This document shows positions 15,862 to 28,561 of a DNA stretch of 46,082 nucleotides, one piece after another. The stretch lies in contig NZ_JAMXAX010000031.1 in assembly GCF_023913775.1 (NCBI RefSeq), positions 1 to 46,082 on the forward strand, given 5' to 3'. Within the stretch, counting starts at the first letter, position 1. Each line of letters starts with the position of its first letter. The stretch comes from Acidovorax facilis. GTDB lineage: Bacteria > Pseudomonadota > Gammaproteobacteria > Burkholderiales > Burkholderiaceae_C. The notes below the pieces were generated by a model. It saw only the letters and a list, made by a program, of their open reading frames with translations. It did no database searches and was not told the DNA's origin. The translations under genes and the position numbers were made by a program.

Positions 15862-17781
15862 TCAGGCGGCCGATGGTGCGGTGTCCGTCGTCACCGCAGG
15901 CGTGCCGCCGCTGGAGTTGTCGCCGCCCGAGGGAGGTGTACGGGGCGTCCAGTCCTTGGGAGGACGGGGCTCCTTGCCAGCCATGATGTCGTCCAACTGC
16001 TCGGTGTCGATGGTTTCCCATTCGAGCAAGGCCTTGGCCATGGCGTGCATCTTGTCGCTGTTCTCTTCGATCAGGCGGCGGGCCAGGTTGTACTGCTCAT
16101 CGATGATGCGGCGCACTTCCATGTCCACCTTTTCCATGGTCTGCTCGCTCATGGTCGTGGTCTTGGTCACCGAACGGCCCAGGAACACTTCGCCTTCGTT
16201 CTCGGCGTAGACCATAGGCCCCAGGGCATCGGTCATGCCGTAGCGGGTGACCATGTCGCGGGCAATGTGCGTGGCACGCTCGAAGTCATTGCTGGCCCCA
16301 GTGGTCATCTGGTTCATGAACACTTCTTCAGCGATGCGGCCACCAAACAGCATGCTGATCTGGTTGAGCATGTATTCGCGATCGTAGCTGTAGCGGTCCT
16401 GGGCAGGCAAGCTCATCGTCACGCCCAGGGCACGGCCACGGGGAATGATGGTGACCTTGTGCACGGGGTCGCACTTGGGCAGCAGCTTGCCAATGAGGGC
16501 GTGGCCAGACTCGTGGTAGGCCGTGTTGCGGCGCTCTTCCTCGGGCATGACCATGCTCTTGCGCTCGGGGCCCATGAGGATCTTGTCCTTGGCCTTCTCA
16601 AAGTCCTGCATCTCCACGGTGCGCGCATTGCGGCGCGCAGCCATCAGGGCAGCTTCATTGCACAGGTTGGCCAGATCGGCACCGCTCATGCCAGGGGTGC
16701 CACGGGCAATGATGCCAGGGGCCACGTCCTGACCAATCGGGATCTTGCGCATGTGCACGTTCAGGATCTGCTCGCGGCCACGGATATCGGGCAGCGTCAC
16801 ATAGACCTGACGGTCGAAACGGCCAGGGCGCAGCAGGGCGGCGTCCAGGATGTCGGGGCGGTTGGTGGCAGCCACCACGATCACGCCCAAGTTGGTTTCG
16901 AAGCCGTCCATCTCAACCAGCATCTGGTTGAGGGTCTGTTCGCGCTCGTCATTGCCACCGCCCAGGCCAGCACCACGCTGGCGGCCCACCGCGTCGATTT
17001 CATCGATGAAGATGATGCACGGAGCGTTCTTCTTGGCGTTGTCGAACATGTCGCGCACACGGGCCGCACCCACGCCGACAAACATTTCCACAAAGTCGGA
17101 GCCAGAGATGCTGAAGAACGGCACCTTGGCTTCGCCTGCGATGGACTTGGCCAGCAGGGTCTTGCCGGTACCGGGAGGGCCAACCAGCAGCAGGCCGCGC
17201 GGAATACGCCCGCCGAGCTTCTGGAATTTCTGCGGGTCTTTCAGGAAGTCCACGACTTCCTTGACTTCTTCCTTGGCCTCGTCGCAACCCGCCACGTCCG
17301 CGAACGTGACCTGGTTGTTGTTTTCGTCGAGCATGCGCGCCTTGCTCTTGCCGAAGCTGAAGGCGCCGCCCTTGCCGCCGCCCTGCATCTGACGCATGAA
17401 GTACACCCACACGCCGATCAGTAGCAGCATGGGGCCCCAGCTGACCAAGAGGGTCATGAGCAGGGAGCCTTCTTCACGGGGCTTGACGTCGAACTTGACG
17501 TTGTTGTTGATGAGATCGCCCACAAGGCCACGGTCCAGATAGGTGGCGGTCGTGCGGATCTTGCGGTCGTCATTGGTGACGGCCACGATCTCGGTGCCGC
17601 CCTGGCCTTCCTGGATGGTCGCGCTCTTGATGCGGTTGCTGCGGACTTCCTCCAGGAACTCCGAGTAGCCGACGTGGCCTGCACTGGCTCCGGCACGGGT
17701 GTCAAACTGTTTGAACACCGTGAACAGCACCATGGCAATAACCAGCCACACGGCAATTTTTGAAAACCACTGATTGTTCAA
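15862..17781 (-). CDS. ftsH: ATP-dependent zinc metalloprotease FtsH
   Basis: A 639-residue inner-membrane AAA protease that degrades unassembled membrane proteins and regulators such as LpxC and sigma-32. TM1 is at residues ~5-24 ([17 protein letters not shown]) and TM2 at ~103-125. Walker A GPPGTGKT is near 199, Walker [12 protein letters not shown] follows, then the second region of homology with RPGRFDRQV. The zinc site HESGH is near 421. The start was taken as TTG 17781 (LNNQWFSK), with GGAG seven bases upstream and the usual MNNQWFSK beginning of this family in Burkholderiales; the longer frame to 17862 adds residues unlike FtsH. The C-terminus is Thr/Ser/Ala-rich. It follows rlmE by 175 bp, the conserved rlmE-ftsH pairing. 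Confidence 0.97.
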   Translation of the reverse strand: MNNQWFSKIAVWLVIAMVLFTVFKQFDTRAGASAGHVGYSEFLEEVRSNRIKSATIQEGQGGTEIVAVTNDDRKIRTTATYLDRGLVGDLINNNVKFDVKPREEGSLLMTLLVSWGPMLLLIGVWVYFMRQMQGGGKGGAFSFGKSKARMLDENNNQVTFADVAGCDEAKEEVKEVVDFLKDPQKFQKLGGRIPRGLLLVGPPGTGKTLLAKSIAGEAKVPFFSISGSDFVEMFVGVGAARVRDMFDNAKKNAPCIIFIDEIDAVGRQRGAGLGGGNDEREQTLNQMLVEMDGFETNLGVIVVAATNRPDILDAALLRPGRFDRQVYVTLPDIRGREQILNVHMRKIPIGQDVAPGIIARGTPGMSGADLANLCNEAALMAARRNARTVEMQDFEKAKDKILMGPERKSMVMPEEERRNTAYHESGHALIGKLLPKCDPVHKVTIIPRGRALGVTMSLPAQDRYSYDREYMLNQISMLFGGRIAEEVFMNQMTTGASNDFERATHIARDMVTRYGMTDALGPMVYAENEGEVFLGRSVTKTTTMSEQTMEKVDMEVRRIIDEQYNLARRLIEENSDKMHAMAKALLEWETIDTEQLDDIMAGKEPRPPKDWTPRTPPSGGDNSSGGTPAVTTDTAPSAA

Positions 17782-17956
17782 GCGGGGCTCCAGTTGCGGG
17801 AAACAGAAAACGGACACACTGCCGTCATGGCACGCATGTGCGGCCCATTTTAGGTGTTTCAAGCCACCCGGCCATCCCTATTCCCCCTAGCGGCCATGGA
17901 AACAGCACGGGCTTTAGGGTCGAAATTCACGGATTCTTGACCTGAGGCAAGCCCGT

Positions 17957-18619
17957 TCAGGCGGTCTTCTTGAGGCCCATGCCCACCAGAAAGGTCTCGG
18001 ACGATTTGTCGCGGGAGGCCTTGGGCTTCAACGGCTTGACCACTTTGAAGGTCTGTTTGAACAGCGTGACCAGATCGCTGTAGCCGCTGCCATGGAACAG
18101 CTTGACCACCAGGGCCCCATCCGGTTTCAAATGGTTGCAAGCAAACTCCACAGCCAGTTCGACCAGATGGGCAATGCGCGCAGCGTCGGCCGATTCGATA
18201 CCGGACAGATTGGGAGCCATGTCCGAAACGACAACATCCACCACCCGGCCATCCAGGGCCTGCTCCAGGCGCTCCAGCACCTCCGCCTCACGAAAATCAC
18301 CGTTGATATAGGTAACGCCCTCGATGGGCTCCATGGGCAGAAGGTCTAGCGCAATGATGGTGCCGTTGAGTTGGCCCGCTGCAGCCCCCCCGGGCGACAT
18401 GCGCCTGCGCAGGTACTGGCTCCAGGCGCCCGGTGTGGAACCCAGATCCACCACGGTGTAACCGGGTTTGATGAGGCCCAGCTGTTCGTCGATTTCCTTG
18501 AGCTTATAGGCGGCGCGTGCCCGGTATCCCTCTTTCTGGGCCAATTTGACATAGGTGTCGTTGACATGGTCGTTCAACCACGCCTTGTTGACCTTCTTGC
18601 TTTGGGTTTTGACTTTCAT
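17957..18619 (-). CDS. rlmE: 23S rRNA (uridine-2'-O)-methyltransferase RlmE (FtsJ/RrmJ)
   Basis: A 220-residue Rossmann methyltransferase modifying U2552 in the A-loop of 23S rRNA. The catalytic K-D-K-E set is visible: [16 protein letters not shown] and LVVKLFHG. The SAM-binding [15 protein letters not shown] is also present. The start was chosen at ATG 18619 (MKVKTQSKK), preceded by GGAGCGGT, over an in-frame position ten codons earlier. Only 47 bp separate it from the divergent yhbY. Confidence 0.96.
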   Translation of the reverse strand: MKVKTQSKKVNKAWLNDHVNDTYVKLAQKEGYRARAAYKLKEIDEQLGLIKPGYTVVDLGSTPGAWSQYLRRRMSPGGAAAGQLNGTIIALDLLPMEPIEGVTYINGDFREAEVLERLEQALDGRVVDVVVSDMAPNLSGIESADAARIAHLVELAVEFACNHLKPDGALVVKLFHGSGYSDLVTLFKQTFKVVKPLKPKASRDKSSETFLVGMGLKKTA

Positions 18620-18627
18620 ACCGCTCC

Positions 18628-18643
18628 ATTGTCTCTCGACAAT
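18628..18643. other. Inverted repeat in the rlmE/yhbY divergent promoter region
   Basis: ATTGTC-TCTC-GACAAT, a perfect 6-bp inverted repeat. It lies nine bases upstream of the rlmE start codon and just upstream of GATAAT (18654-18659), a possible -10 for yhbY that ends only seven bases before the yhbY ATG. It could be an operator or a small hairpin in the rlmE leader; the sequence alone does not decide. Confidence 0.35.
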
Positions 18644-18666
18644 CAGCACCGCCGATAATACGGCCC

Positions 18667-19140
18667 ATGCCCCAAATTCAACTGACTCCCGCCGAGCGCC
18701 GGGAACAACGCGCCAATGCCCACCACCTGGACCCCGTCGTCCTGGTCGGCGGCGATGGACTCACCCCTGCGGTCAAGAAGGAAATCGACGCCGCCCTGAA
18801 CGCCCATGGCCTGATCAAGGTGCGCGTTTTCAACGATGACCGCGTGGCGCGCGAGCTGATGTACCAGGAGCTGACCGCCGAACTCAACGCAGCCCCCATC
18901 CAGCACATCGGCAAGCTGCTGGTACTGTGGCGCCCCCAACCCGTCAAGGAACGTACGGTCGATGAGGACCGCATGCCCGGCCCACGCGACGTCAAGGTGC
19001 TCAAATACAGCAAGCGCGGCGGCCAGCGCCCCGAGATCAAGCAACTGCGCGTGCTGGGCAACCAGCGCCTCACTTCGGGCGGCCAGATCAAGCGCGCCAA
19101 GCCCAAGCAAAAATCCATCAAGAAGCGCCAGGCAGACTGA
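18667..19140 (+). CDS. yhbY: YhbY-type CRM-domain RNA-binding protein
   Basis: A 157-residue protein. Residues 1-~100 form the CRM/YhbY domain ([44 protein letters not shown], then [10 protein letters not shown]), which binds pre-50S ribosomal RNA. The C-terminal ~55 residues are a basic tail ([11 protein letters not shown], ending [13 protein letters not shown]) longer than in the ~97-residue E. coli protein, as is common in beta-proteobacteria. It is divergent from rlmE, another 50S-assembly factor. The stop overlaps the next gene's ATG (TGATG). Confidence 0.93.
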   Translation: MPQIQLTPAERREQRANAHHLDPVVLVGGDGLTPAVKKEIDAALNAHGLIKVRVFNDDRVARELMYQELTAELNAAPIQHIGKLLVLWRPQPVKERTVDEDRMPGPRDVKVLKYSKRGGQRPEIKQLRVLGNQRLTSGGQIKRAKPKQKSIKKRQAD

Positions 19141-19925
19141 TGAGCCACGATGCAGGTTCGGCAGTACCTGCAAACTTTGCAGCACCTGCCGGCATGGCGC
19201 CCGTCCGCCACATCCTCTGCATGAAGTGGGGCACGAAATACGGCCCCGAATACGTCAACCGGCTATATGCCATGGTGCGCAGGCACCTGAGCGGGGATTT
19301 TCGCTTTGTCTGCCTGACCGATGACAGCACGGGCATCCGCAGCGAAGTGCAGTGCCTGCCCATCCCCGCACTCGATCTGCCACCCGGCATCCCCGAGCGG
19401 GGCTGGACCAAGTTGGTCACTTTCAGCAAGGACCTGCACGGACTTCGAGGCACGGCCTTGTTCCTGGATGTGGACGTGGTCATCACCGGCAGCCTGGACG
19501 ATTTTTTCACCCAGCCGGGTGAATTCCTGATCATCCACGACTACAAGCGCCCCTGGCGCATCACGGGCAACTCCTCGGTCTATCGCTTTGAGCTGGGAGC
19601 TCACCCCGACGTGCTGGAGCACTTTCGCGCGCATTTTTCAGAAATTCGTGAGCAGTTTCGCAACGAGCAGGCCTACTTGTCGGACTTCCTGCACCGGCAG
19701 GGCAAGTTGCAATACTGGCCTGCGGCCTGGTGCCCGAGTTTCAAATACCACGGGATACCGCCCTGGCCGACCAACTACTGGCGGCCGCCGTTTGTGCCAG
19801 CGGGCGCACGCATCGTGATCTTTCATGGGGAATGCAATCCCCCCGATGCTTTGGCCGGGCGGCGCAACCGGCGGTTTCGCTTCATTCGTCCGGCCACCTG
19901 GGTGGCGGAGCACTGGCGCGAATAG
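19140..19925 (+). CDS. Putative glycosyltransferase (GT-A type)
   Basis: A 261-residue cytoplasmic protein without signal peptide. After a ~22-residue variable start, MKWGTKYGPEYVNRLYAMVRRHL and FRFVCLTDD resemble the opening of GT-A nucleotide-diphospho-sugar transferases, and ALFLDVDVVITGSLDDFF is a clear DxD-type metal/sugar-nucleotide motif (DVDV). NSSVYRF and a conserved late HGECNPP follow. The acceptor and donor are unknown. It is translationally coupled to yhbY (shared TGATG), an odd partner for a ribosome factor, which suggests simple co-transcription. It ends 39 bp before the convergent DUF4149 gene. Confidence 0.75.
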   Translation: MSHDAGSAVPANFAAPAGMAPVRHILCMKWGTKYGPEYVNRLYAMVRRHLSGDFRFVCLTDDSTGIRSEVQCLPIPALDLPPGIPERGWTKLVTFSKDLHGLRGTALFLDVDVVITGSLDDFFTQPGEFLIIHDYKRPWRITGNSSVYRFELGAHPDVLEHFRAHFSEIREQFRNEQAYLSDFLHRQGKLQYWPAAWCPSFKYHGIPPWPTNYWRPPFVPAGARIVIFHGECNPPDALAGRRNRRFRFIRPATWVAEHWRE

Positions 19926-19964
19926 GCGGTTTGGAGGCAGCGCTGGTTGCGACCAGCGCTCGGT

Positions 19965-20438
19965 TCAGTCGTCTGCAGTGCCGTCAGGCCCGACCGGCAA
20001 CAACGGCGGCTTCTGAACCTGGCGCAGTGTTTGCCACAACACGGCCAGTGCGCAGCACCACTGCAGCACATACATCACCGTCCCTACGCTGTGCCACAGG
20101 CGCAAATCCTGCCGCGCCACGATACGCGGCGCCACGCCAAACTGCGTGAGCAACGCCAGCAGCATGCCACCGAGTATAAAAACCATAGCAGCTTGCGCCC
20201 ATGGATACTGCGCTATCGCCTGTTTTGGCCTTGAAATCAGCAGCAGAACCAGACAGCAGGCGACCGCCACCCAGGTCTGCGCCGCAAACAGCTTGGCCGC
20301 CATGTTGCCCGCCACCATGGGCGACGGAAGGTGGGCAAACAGCATGGGCACGACCAGAAACCCGATGGTAGTCAGGCTGCCCCACCAGAGCGCAGCGACC
20401 AAGGCAGGAAGGCGGTGGAACATGCCGTGCCCGCTCAC
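19965..20438 (-). CDS. DUF4149 inner-membrane protein
   Basis: A 157-residue protein with about four TM segments (near 10-30, 47-66, 83-102 and 120-140): the pattern [28 protein letters not shown], the mid-protein GVAPRIVAR, and [19 protein letters not shown] are DUF4149-like. The function is unknown. It starts at GTG 20438, overlapping the greA stop by four bases; ATG 20423 is an alternative. The loop [18 protein letters not shown] between TM2 and TM3 is encoded by a copy of the dispersed palindromic element (20176-20240), so part of this protein is repeat-derived. Confidence 0.82.
   Translation of the reverse strand: MSGHGMFHRLPALVAALWWGSLTTIGFLVVPMLFAHLPSPMVAGNMAAKLFAAQTWVAVACCLVLLLISRPKQAIAQYPWAQAAMVFILGGMLLALLTQFGVAPRIVARQDLRLWHSVGTVMYVLQWCCALAVLWQTLRQVQKPPLLPVGPDGTADD
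20176..20240. repeat. Dispersed palindromic element, coding copy C (in DUF4149 gene)
   Basis: Shares GCGCAG and TGGGCGCAAGC-GCTATG (read on the minus strand) with copy E at 27683-27755. Both are translated in the same frame, giving [11 protein letters not shown] here and MAQVEWAQAAM there. Confidence 0.7.
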
Positions 20439-20911
20439 TGGTAGCTGACCGCCACCACTTCGTAGCGGCGAATCCCGCCGGGGGCCTGCACTTCGGCGGT
20501 ATCGCCCTCTTCCTTGCCGATCAAGGCGCGGGCGATGGGGCTCGAGATATTGATGAGCCCTTGCTTCAGATCTGCCTCGTCCTCACCCACGATCTGGTAT
20601 TTCACGAGGTCGCCAGACTCTTCATCTTCCAGTTCGACCGTGGCGCCAAAGACGACCTTGCCGCCGCCATCCACGGCGCTGGGGTCGATCACCTGCGCCA
20701 CCGATAGCTTGCCCTCGATCTCCTGGATGCGGCCTTCGATGAAGCCCTGGCGGTCCTTGGCGGCGTCATAGTCAGCGTTTTCGCTGAGGTCGCCCTGCGC
20801 GCGCGCTTCGGCAATTGCCGTGATCACAGCGGGGCGCTCTACGGTCTTGAGGCGGTGCAGTTCTTCCTTGAGCTTTTCAGCACCGCGCTTGGTAATCGGA
20901 ATGGTGGCCAT
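20435..20911 (-). CDS. greA: Transcription elongation factor GreA
   Basis: A 158-residue factor that rescues backtracked RNA polymerase by stimulating transcript cleavage. The N-terminal coiled coil ([20 protein letters not shown], ending in [14 protein letters not shown] with the acidic tip) and the C-terminal FKBP-like domain ([30 protein letters not shown]) are complete. The start is ATG 20911; upstream in-frame sequence to 21070 is not GreA-like. It lies 180 bp downstream of carB, past a terminator, so it probably has its own promoter. The order carB-greA-DUF4149 is common in Burkholderiales. Confidence 0.97.
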   Translation of the reverse strand: MATIPITKRGAEKLKEELHRLKTVERPAVITAIAEARAQGDLSENADYDAAKDRQGFIEGRIQEIEGKLSVAQVIDPSAVDGGGKVVFGATVELEDEESGDLVKYQIVGEDEADLKQGLINISSPIARALIGKEEGDTAEVQAPGGIRRYEVVAVSYQ

Positions 20912-21019
20912 CGTGTTGCGTCTCCATAAATCAAAACGGTGAAAGCGCCAGAAGCACTTCCACCGGTCAATCGCCAGGCATGCCCGCGCTGCGCTGGGCG
21001 ATGCGAATGGCAAGTCTAC

Positions 21020-21052
21020 AAAAGGAAACCGCCGCACGTTGCCGCGCGGCGG
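21020..21052 (-). terminator. Rho-independent terminator after carB
   Basis: In the RNA sense, ACCGCCGC-10-base loop-GCGGCGGT is followed by TTCCTTTT. The 8-bp perfect GC-rich stem is 40 bp past the carB stop. Confidence 0.75.
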
Positions 21053-21091
21053 TGTCTGTTCAGGCGGCAATTATGCCGCTTTTGCCGATGC

Positions 21092-24358
<3,267 letters not shown>

Positions 24359-24368
24359 GGTGCGTCGA

Positions 24369-24794
24369 TCAGTCGATCGTGGGTTCGGCTGCCTGGGGGC
24401 TGGGGGTTGGGGCAGAGGCTGCTGTTGCATCTGCGGGCAAACGCCGCTGGGTCAACTTGGCAAGCAGCGCCTCGGCGCGTGCGGGAGGAAGGTTCTTCTG
24501 CATCAGCTGCAGCAGGCCGTCGCCCTGAATCAGCGGGCGCAAGACTTCTTCTTCCGCGTCATAAAACGTCACTTCCCACTCCTGCAGCAGCTCTGCAAAG
24601 GCGGCATCGTCCAGCGTCTTGCCCTTGGCCACGAGCGTGACGAGCGGCATGGCCTTGTTCTCGACGAACGCTTTCTTGTAGGGCTTTTGCGCCCAACGTT
24701 CCGTGAACCACTCACGGTGGGGCGAAGGCAGGGTCAGGACACGCTTGTGGATCGCCTTTTCCAGCGATGCAAGGGGGAAGCTGAACAGTTTCAT
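24369..24794 (-). CDS. Conserved protein of unknown function between carA and carB
   Basis: A 141-residue soluble protein, [19 protein letters not shown] at its start, then [20 protein letters not shown] and [19 protein letters not shown]. Most of it is predicted helical and charged; the last ~20 residues are Ala/Pro/Thr-rich. No signal peptide, membrane segment or catalytic motif is visible, and I do not recognise the family. It is 20 nt after carA and 10 nt before carB, so all three are almost surely one transcript; that position suggests a link to carbamoyl-phosphate synthesis but proves nothing. Confidence 0.8.
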   Translation of the reverse strand: MKLFSFPLASLEKAIHKRVLTLPSPHREWFTERWAQKPYKKAFVENKAMPLVTLVAKGKTLDDAAFAELLQEWEVTFYDAEEEVLRPLIQGDGLLQLMQKNLPPARAEALLAKLTQRRLPADATAASAPTPSPQAAEPTID

Positions 24795-24814
24795 GGTGCT
24801 GTTTCCTTCCGCGC

Positions 24815-25987
24815 TTAACCGGCTTTTGCCGCGCGCATGGCGTCGGTGAAGCGGTCAAAGAGGTATGCGATGTCGTGCGGACCTGGGGATGCCTCAGGAT
24901 GCCCCTGGAAACAGAAAGCGGGCTTGTCCTTGTGGACCAGCCCTTGCAGCGTGCCGTCAAACAGGCTGACGTGCGTGGCGCGCAGATGAGCAGGAAGCGA
25001 TTCCATGTCCACCGCAAAACCGTGGTTCTGGCTCGTGATGCTCACGCGGCCCGTGTCCAGGTCCTTCACCGGGTGGTTGGCACCATGGTGGCTGTGGGTC
25101 ATCTTGAAGGTCTTGGCACCAGCAGCCAGGGCCATGATCTGGTGCCCCAGGCAGATGCCGAACGTGGGCATGCCACTGTCCACAATCGTGCGGGTCGCTG
25201 CAATCGCGTAGTCGCAAGGCTCTGGGTCGCCAGGGCCGTTGGACAGAAAAACGCCATCGGGCTTGAGAGCCAGCACATCAGCGGCCGGCGTCTTCGCGGG
25301 CACCACGGTGACCTTGCAGCCACGTTCCGCCAGCATGCGCAGGATGTTCTTCTTCACGCCGAAGTCGTACGCCACCACATGAAACTGTGGGGCCGACAGT
25401 TCGCCGTAGCCAGTACCCAGTTTCCACTCTGTCTGCGTCCACTCATAACGCGCTGCCGTGGTAACCACCTGGGCCAGGTCCAGCCCGGCCATGTTGGGGG
25501 CCGCCTTGGCCTTGGCGATGGCTTCGTCGATGAGCGCCTGCGTGACAGGCTGCCCTGCAGCAAGGCCGATGATGGTGCCGTTTTGCGCACCCTTGCTGCG
25601 CAGCAGGCGCGTGAGCTTTCGGGTGTCGATGTTGGCGATGGCAACGGTCTTCTCACGCACGAGGTATTGCGTGAGCGTTTCCGTGGAGCGGAAGTTGCTT
25701 GCCAGCAGGGGCAGGTCTTTGATGATCAGGCCTGCGGCGTGGACCTTGTCGGCTTCGATGTCCTCCACATTGACGCCGTAGTTGCCGATGTGCGGATACG
25801 TGAGGGTCACGATCTGCTGGCAGTAGCTCGGGTCGGTGAGGATTTCCTGGTAGCCGGTGATGGCGGTGTTGAACACCACTTCGCCGACAGTGGTGCCGGT
25901 GGCACCAATCGAATTGCCGATAAAGACCGTGCCGTCTGCGAGCGCCAGGATGGCGGGCGGGAAGTTTCCCTGTAGAGACAAAAGCAC
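24815..25987 (-). CDS. carA: Carbamoyl-phosphate synthase small chain
   Basis: A 390-residue glutaminase subunit that hydrolyses glutamine and channels ammonia to CarB. The N-terminal CarA-specific domain ([38 protein letters not shown]) precedes a class I glutamine amidotransferase domain with the catalytic cysteine in [14 protein letters not shown], the NHGFAVD segment, and the His-Glu pair in [11 protein letters not shown]. The start was taken as GTG 25987 ([11 protein letters not shown] after initiation), with GGAGAA just upstream; the longer frame to 26053 lacks conservation. Confidence 0.97.
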   Translation of the reverse strand: MLLSLQGNFPPAILALADGTVFIGNSIGATGTTVGEVVFNTAITGYQEILTDPSYCQQIVTLTYPHIGNYGVNVEDIEADKVHAAGLIIKDLPLLASNFRSTETLTQYLVREKTVAIANIDTRKLTRLLRSKGAQNGTIIGLAAGQPVTQALIDEAIAKAKAAPNMAGLDLAQVVTTAARYEWTQTEWKLGTGYGELSAPQFHVVAYDFGVKKNILRMLAERGCKVTVVPAKTPAADVLALKPDGVFLSNGPGDPEPCDYAIAATRTIVDSGMPTFGICLGHQIMALAAGAKTFKMTHSHHGANHPVKDLDTGRVSITSQNHGFAVDMESLPAHLRATHVSLFDGTLQGLVHKDKPAFCFQGHPEASPGPHDIAYLFDRFTDAMRAAKAG

Positions 25988-26127
25988 TGGGTTCTCCGGA
26001 TGGTTACGGTCGCCCGGCGCCTGCAGTCCACTCGTGCACGCAAAGGTACGCAAGTGCTGGTGGCTGCTCTCAGATGGGTTGTTGCTTTGGGTGCGGTCGG
26101 GCGACGCTGTTGCGAGAAAAGCTCCCG

Positions 26128-26158
26128 ATTATATCCTTCATGGCGCGCTCACCAGCAA
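26128..26158 (-). promoter_or_regulatory. Probable carA promoter
   Basis: A perfect TATAAT (26133-26128, minus strand) follows TTGCTG (26158-26153) at a long 19-bp spacing. A GC-rich discriminator (CGGGAGC) comes after the -10, as at stringently controlled promoters. It would give a ~135-nt leader before the carA GTG. I see no riboswitch-like or attenuator structure in that leader. Confidence 0.5.
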
Positions 26159-26275
26159 ATGCGCGTCTTGCATAACCTTGTTACGTAAGCAAGTGTTCCA
26201 GGCATTTCAGAGGACAACGGGCACCCTAGACTTCGCCCCGTTTCCCTACCGCCCCCACTCCAAAGGCTGATCCCG

Positions 26276-27091
26276 ATGCGCATTTTTCTCCGCCCCCTCG
26301 CCCTTTTCCTGGCAGGCCTGTGTGCCGCCATGGCCGCTCAGGCCCTGGAGCTGGCGAAATACCCCCAGGTCTTCGTGGCGCCCCAGGGCGTTGAAGTCGT
26401 GCTGGCCCCCACCGCAGACGGCAAGCAGGCCCTGGTGCGAGTGAGCGGCATCAACGACCCCATCGATCAGGTCGTCTTCCTGAGCCAGTTGGAGCAACGG
26501 GGCTCGGCGCGCGAGGTATACGCCACCACGCTCGATGGCCGCAGCTACGGTCTGCTGCAAAAGCAGAACCAGGCCTATCGCAATGGCGACCACTATGTGG
26601 TGTACCTGCCAGGCAAGCGCGATGGCGTGCCACTGGCCTTCAGTGAAGAAAAGAGCAAGGCCTTCAAGCTGGCAGACCTGCTGGCAAGCTACAAAGGCCA
26701 ACAAAAGCAGGGCCTGCAGGACAAGCTGGCCCGCTTTGACCGTAACAAGCGCCTGGCCAGCGTGCAGACCGAACTGGCCAAGGCCGACCAGGACGCCACC
26801 GCTGCATGCAGTACGCCAGTGAAGACCAACGTTGACTGGGCCACGATTGACGACGAAAAACTCCAGTCGCTGAGCATCGGCAGCTTCTGCGGCGTGGTGG
26901 CATCAGAGCTGGAGTCCATGTGCCGCAACACCCCCGCCTTCAAAAGCACGGCATCCGGCCTGGGCTTGGTGCAATGCAAGTTCGCGCCGCAGCTGAAAAT
27001 CCGGGTGGAGAACCAGCAGGTGCTGTTCAGCACGGAGAAGGACGCCCCCAACCAGGAAGAATTCGTGCGCCAGTTCCTGCGCAATCTCTAA
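26276..27091 (+). CDS. Secreted protein of unknown function
   Basis: A 271-residue protein with a typical signal peptide (MRIFLRPLALFLAGLCAAMA AQA, cleavage likely near residue 23-24). The mature part has a beta-rich front (FVAPQGVEVVLAPTADGKQALVRVSG) and a helical middle (YKGQQKQGLQDKLARFDRNKRL). Four cysteines are confined to the C-terminal ~120 residues (AACSTP, SFCGVV, SMCRNT, VQCKFA), suggesting two disulfides in the periplasm or outside. No lipobox or catalytic motif was seen and I do not recognise the family. It is divergent from carA and convergent with the SpoU methyltransferase gene. Confidence 0.75.
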   Translation: MRIFLRPLALFLAGLCAAMAAQALELAKYPQVFVAPQGVEVVLAPTADGKQALVRVSGINDPIDQVVFLSQLEQRGSAREVYATTLDGRSYGLLQKQNQAYRNGDHYVVYLPGKRDGVPLAFSEEKSKAFKLADLLASYKGQQKQGLQDKLARFDRNKRLASVQTELAKADQDATAACSTPVKTNVDWATIDDEKLQSLSIGSFCGVVASELESMCRNTPAFKSTASGLGLVQCKFAPQLKIRVENQQVLFSTEKDAPNQEEFVRQFLRNL

Positions 27092-27148
27092 AAAAGTGAG
27101 GCGCTCCGCCCCCTGAGATCTGCTGGAAACGATCAAGAAGCGGTGGCT

Positions 27149-27922
27149 TCAGCGCCCGGCGCCGCTCGCATGCAGACAGATCGCTGCAGCGGCCGCCACA
27201 TTGAGCGACTCTTCGCCGCCCGGTTGTGCAATGCGGATGCGCAGAGCGGCACGCTCTTCCAGTGCAGGGGAAACGCCCTGCCCTTCGTGGCCCAACACCC
27301 ATGCACACGGCCAGGGCAAGGAGGCACGGTGCAACCAGTCTCCGGCGTGCGAGCTGGTCACAAGCATGGGCACCTGCAGCGATTGAAGCTCGCCGTGCTC
27401 CACGCCCTCGATCAGGTCCAGCGCGAAATGCGCACCCATGCCCGCCCGCAGCACCTTGGGGGACCACAATGCGGCGCTGCCCTTGATGGCAACCACCTGC
27501 CGGAAGCCAAACGCGGACGCACTGCGCAGGATGGAGCCCACGTTGCCAGCGTCCTGCACACGGTCCAGCACCACGGTCGCCGCACCCGGATGCACCGCAG
27601 CGGGCGCGGGCAAATCCATGATGAAACCCATCCGAGCGGGCGACTCCAGCCCACTGATGTCGGCAAACAGTGCGTCAGCAATTACTATGATTTTCATAGC
27701 TGCTTGCGCCCACTCTACCTGCGCCATCGGCCAAAAAGACTCTGAAAACACCGCGATGGATGCGCGCTGGCCACGCTCCAGGGCCGCGCGGCAAAGGTGA
27801 TCGCCCTCCAGCCAAACCCGGCCTTGCTTGCGGTAGGCCGTGGTGTCCTGCGCAAGACGGCGCAGGTCTTTCACGAACGTGTTGTCCCGCGAATGGATGG
27901 TGGTGATCGAGGAGGATGTCAT
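27149..27922 (-). CDS. SpoU/TrmH-family RNA 2'-O-methyltransferase
   Basis: A 257-residue SPOUT methyltransferase. An N-terminal RNA-substrate domain (~1-100; TFVKDLRRLAQD, GRVWLEGDHLCRAAL) precedes the trefoil-knot domain with the three SpoU motifs: VVLDRVQDAGNVGSILRSA, WVLGHEGQGVSP and IAQPGGEESLNVAAAAAI. The target, probably a ribose in 23S rRNA as for RlmB-like enzymes, cannot be fixed from sequence. In the linker, MAQVEWAQAAMKIIV is encoded by a copy of the dispersed palindromic element (27683-27755). It lies 12 bp after rnhB and is the last gene of the long minus-strand block. Confidence 0.9.
   Translation of the reverse strand: MTSSSITTIHSRDNTFVKDLRRLAQDTTAYRKQGRVWLEGDHLCRAALERGQRASIAVFSESFWPMAQVEWAQAAMKIIVIADALFADISGLESPARMGFIMDLPAPAAVHPGAATVVLDRVQDAGNVGSILRSASAFGFRQVVAIKGSAALWSPKVLRAGMGAHFALDLIEGVEHGELQSLQVPMLVTSSHAGDWLHRASLPWPCAWVLGHEGQGVSPALEERAALRIRIAQPGGEESLNVAAAAAICLHASGAGR
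27683..27755. repeat. Dispersed palindromic element, coding copy E (in SpoU methyltransferase gene)
   Basis: On the plus strand it reads CATAGCTGCTTGCGCCCA..., a strong match to copies A, B and C. The minus-strand frame is open and gives WPMAQVEWAQAAMKIIV. Confidence 0.75.
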
Positions 27923-27934
27923 GGGTGGGCAGGT

Positions 27935-28561
27935 TCAGCCGCGCAGATTCTGCGCCACGGGCGCAAAGGAACGCCGGTGGTGGACGCACGCGCCGTGCTC
28001 GCGCAGGGCCGCCATGTGCACCGCCGTGCCATAGCCTTTGTGGCCCGCAAATCCGTATTGGGGAAATTCTTCATGCACCTGCACACACCAGCGGTCACGG
28101 TGCACCTTGGCCAGGATCGACGCGGCCGAGATGGCCGGCACCAGCGCATCGCCCTTGACGATGGCCTCAGCCTGGATGTCGAGCGTGGGCAGCCGATTGC
28201 CATCGACGAGGACCATGACGGGCTTCAGGCGCAGCCCCATCACGGCCCGCCGCATGGCCAGCATCGTGGCCTGCAGGATGTTGAGCTGATCGATCTCTTC
28301 CACGCTGGCCTCGGCAATGCTGCAGCACAGCGCCTTGGCGCGGATTTCGTCGTAGAGCTTTTCGCGCCGGGCGGGCGTGAGCTTCTTGGAGTCTGCCAGG
28401 CCTGCGATGGGATGCAGATCGTCCAGGATGACTGCAGCAGCCACCACAGGCCCCGCCAGCGGGCCACGGCCCGCTTCATCCACGCCGGCCACAAGGCCTG
28501 GCGGATGCCAGGGCAGGCAGGCCTGTTCAGGCAGCGGGATGGAGGATTTTCTGGATCGCAT
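27935..28561 (-). CDS. rnhB: Ribonuclease HII
   Basis: A 208-residue enzyme that cuts RNA in RNA-DNA hybrids, including single ribonucleotides. [23 protein letters not shown] carries the first Asp-Glu pair, [15 protein letters not shown] the substrate-binding GRG/SKKL region, and VDGN and SILAKVHRD the remaining acidic site. [13 protein letters not shown] is the typical C-terminal block. The start was placed at ATG 28561, which overlaps the lpxB 3' end by 35 bp; no start closer to the lpxB stop at 28527 leaves an intact N-terminus. The lpxA-lpxB-rnhB order is conserved. Confidence 0.93.
   Translation of the reverse strand: MRSRKSSIPLPEQACLPWHPPGLVAGVDEAGRGPLAGPVVAAAVILDDLHPIAGLADSKKLTPARREKLYDEIRAKALCCSIAEASVEEIDQLNILQATMLAMRRAVMGLRLKPVMVLVDGNRLPTLDIQAEAIVKGDALVPAISAASILAKVHRDRWCVQVHEEFPQYGFAGHKGYGTAVHMAALREHGACVHHRRSFAPVAQNLRG

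Noticed and set aside
15781..17424. 547-residue open frame opposite ftsH
   Set aside because: Antisense shadow of a GC-rich gene; the encoded protein is His/Val/Gly-rich with no domain, while the minus strand encodes a perfect FtsH.
17907..17956. ACGGGCTT...AAGCCCGT inverted repeat after rlmE as a terminator
   Set aside because: Long 34-base loop and no T-run; too weak to call.
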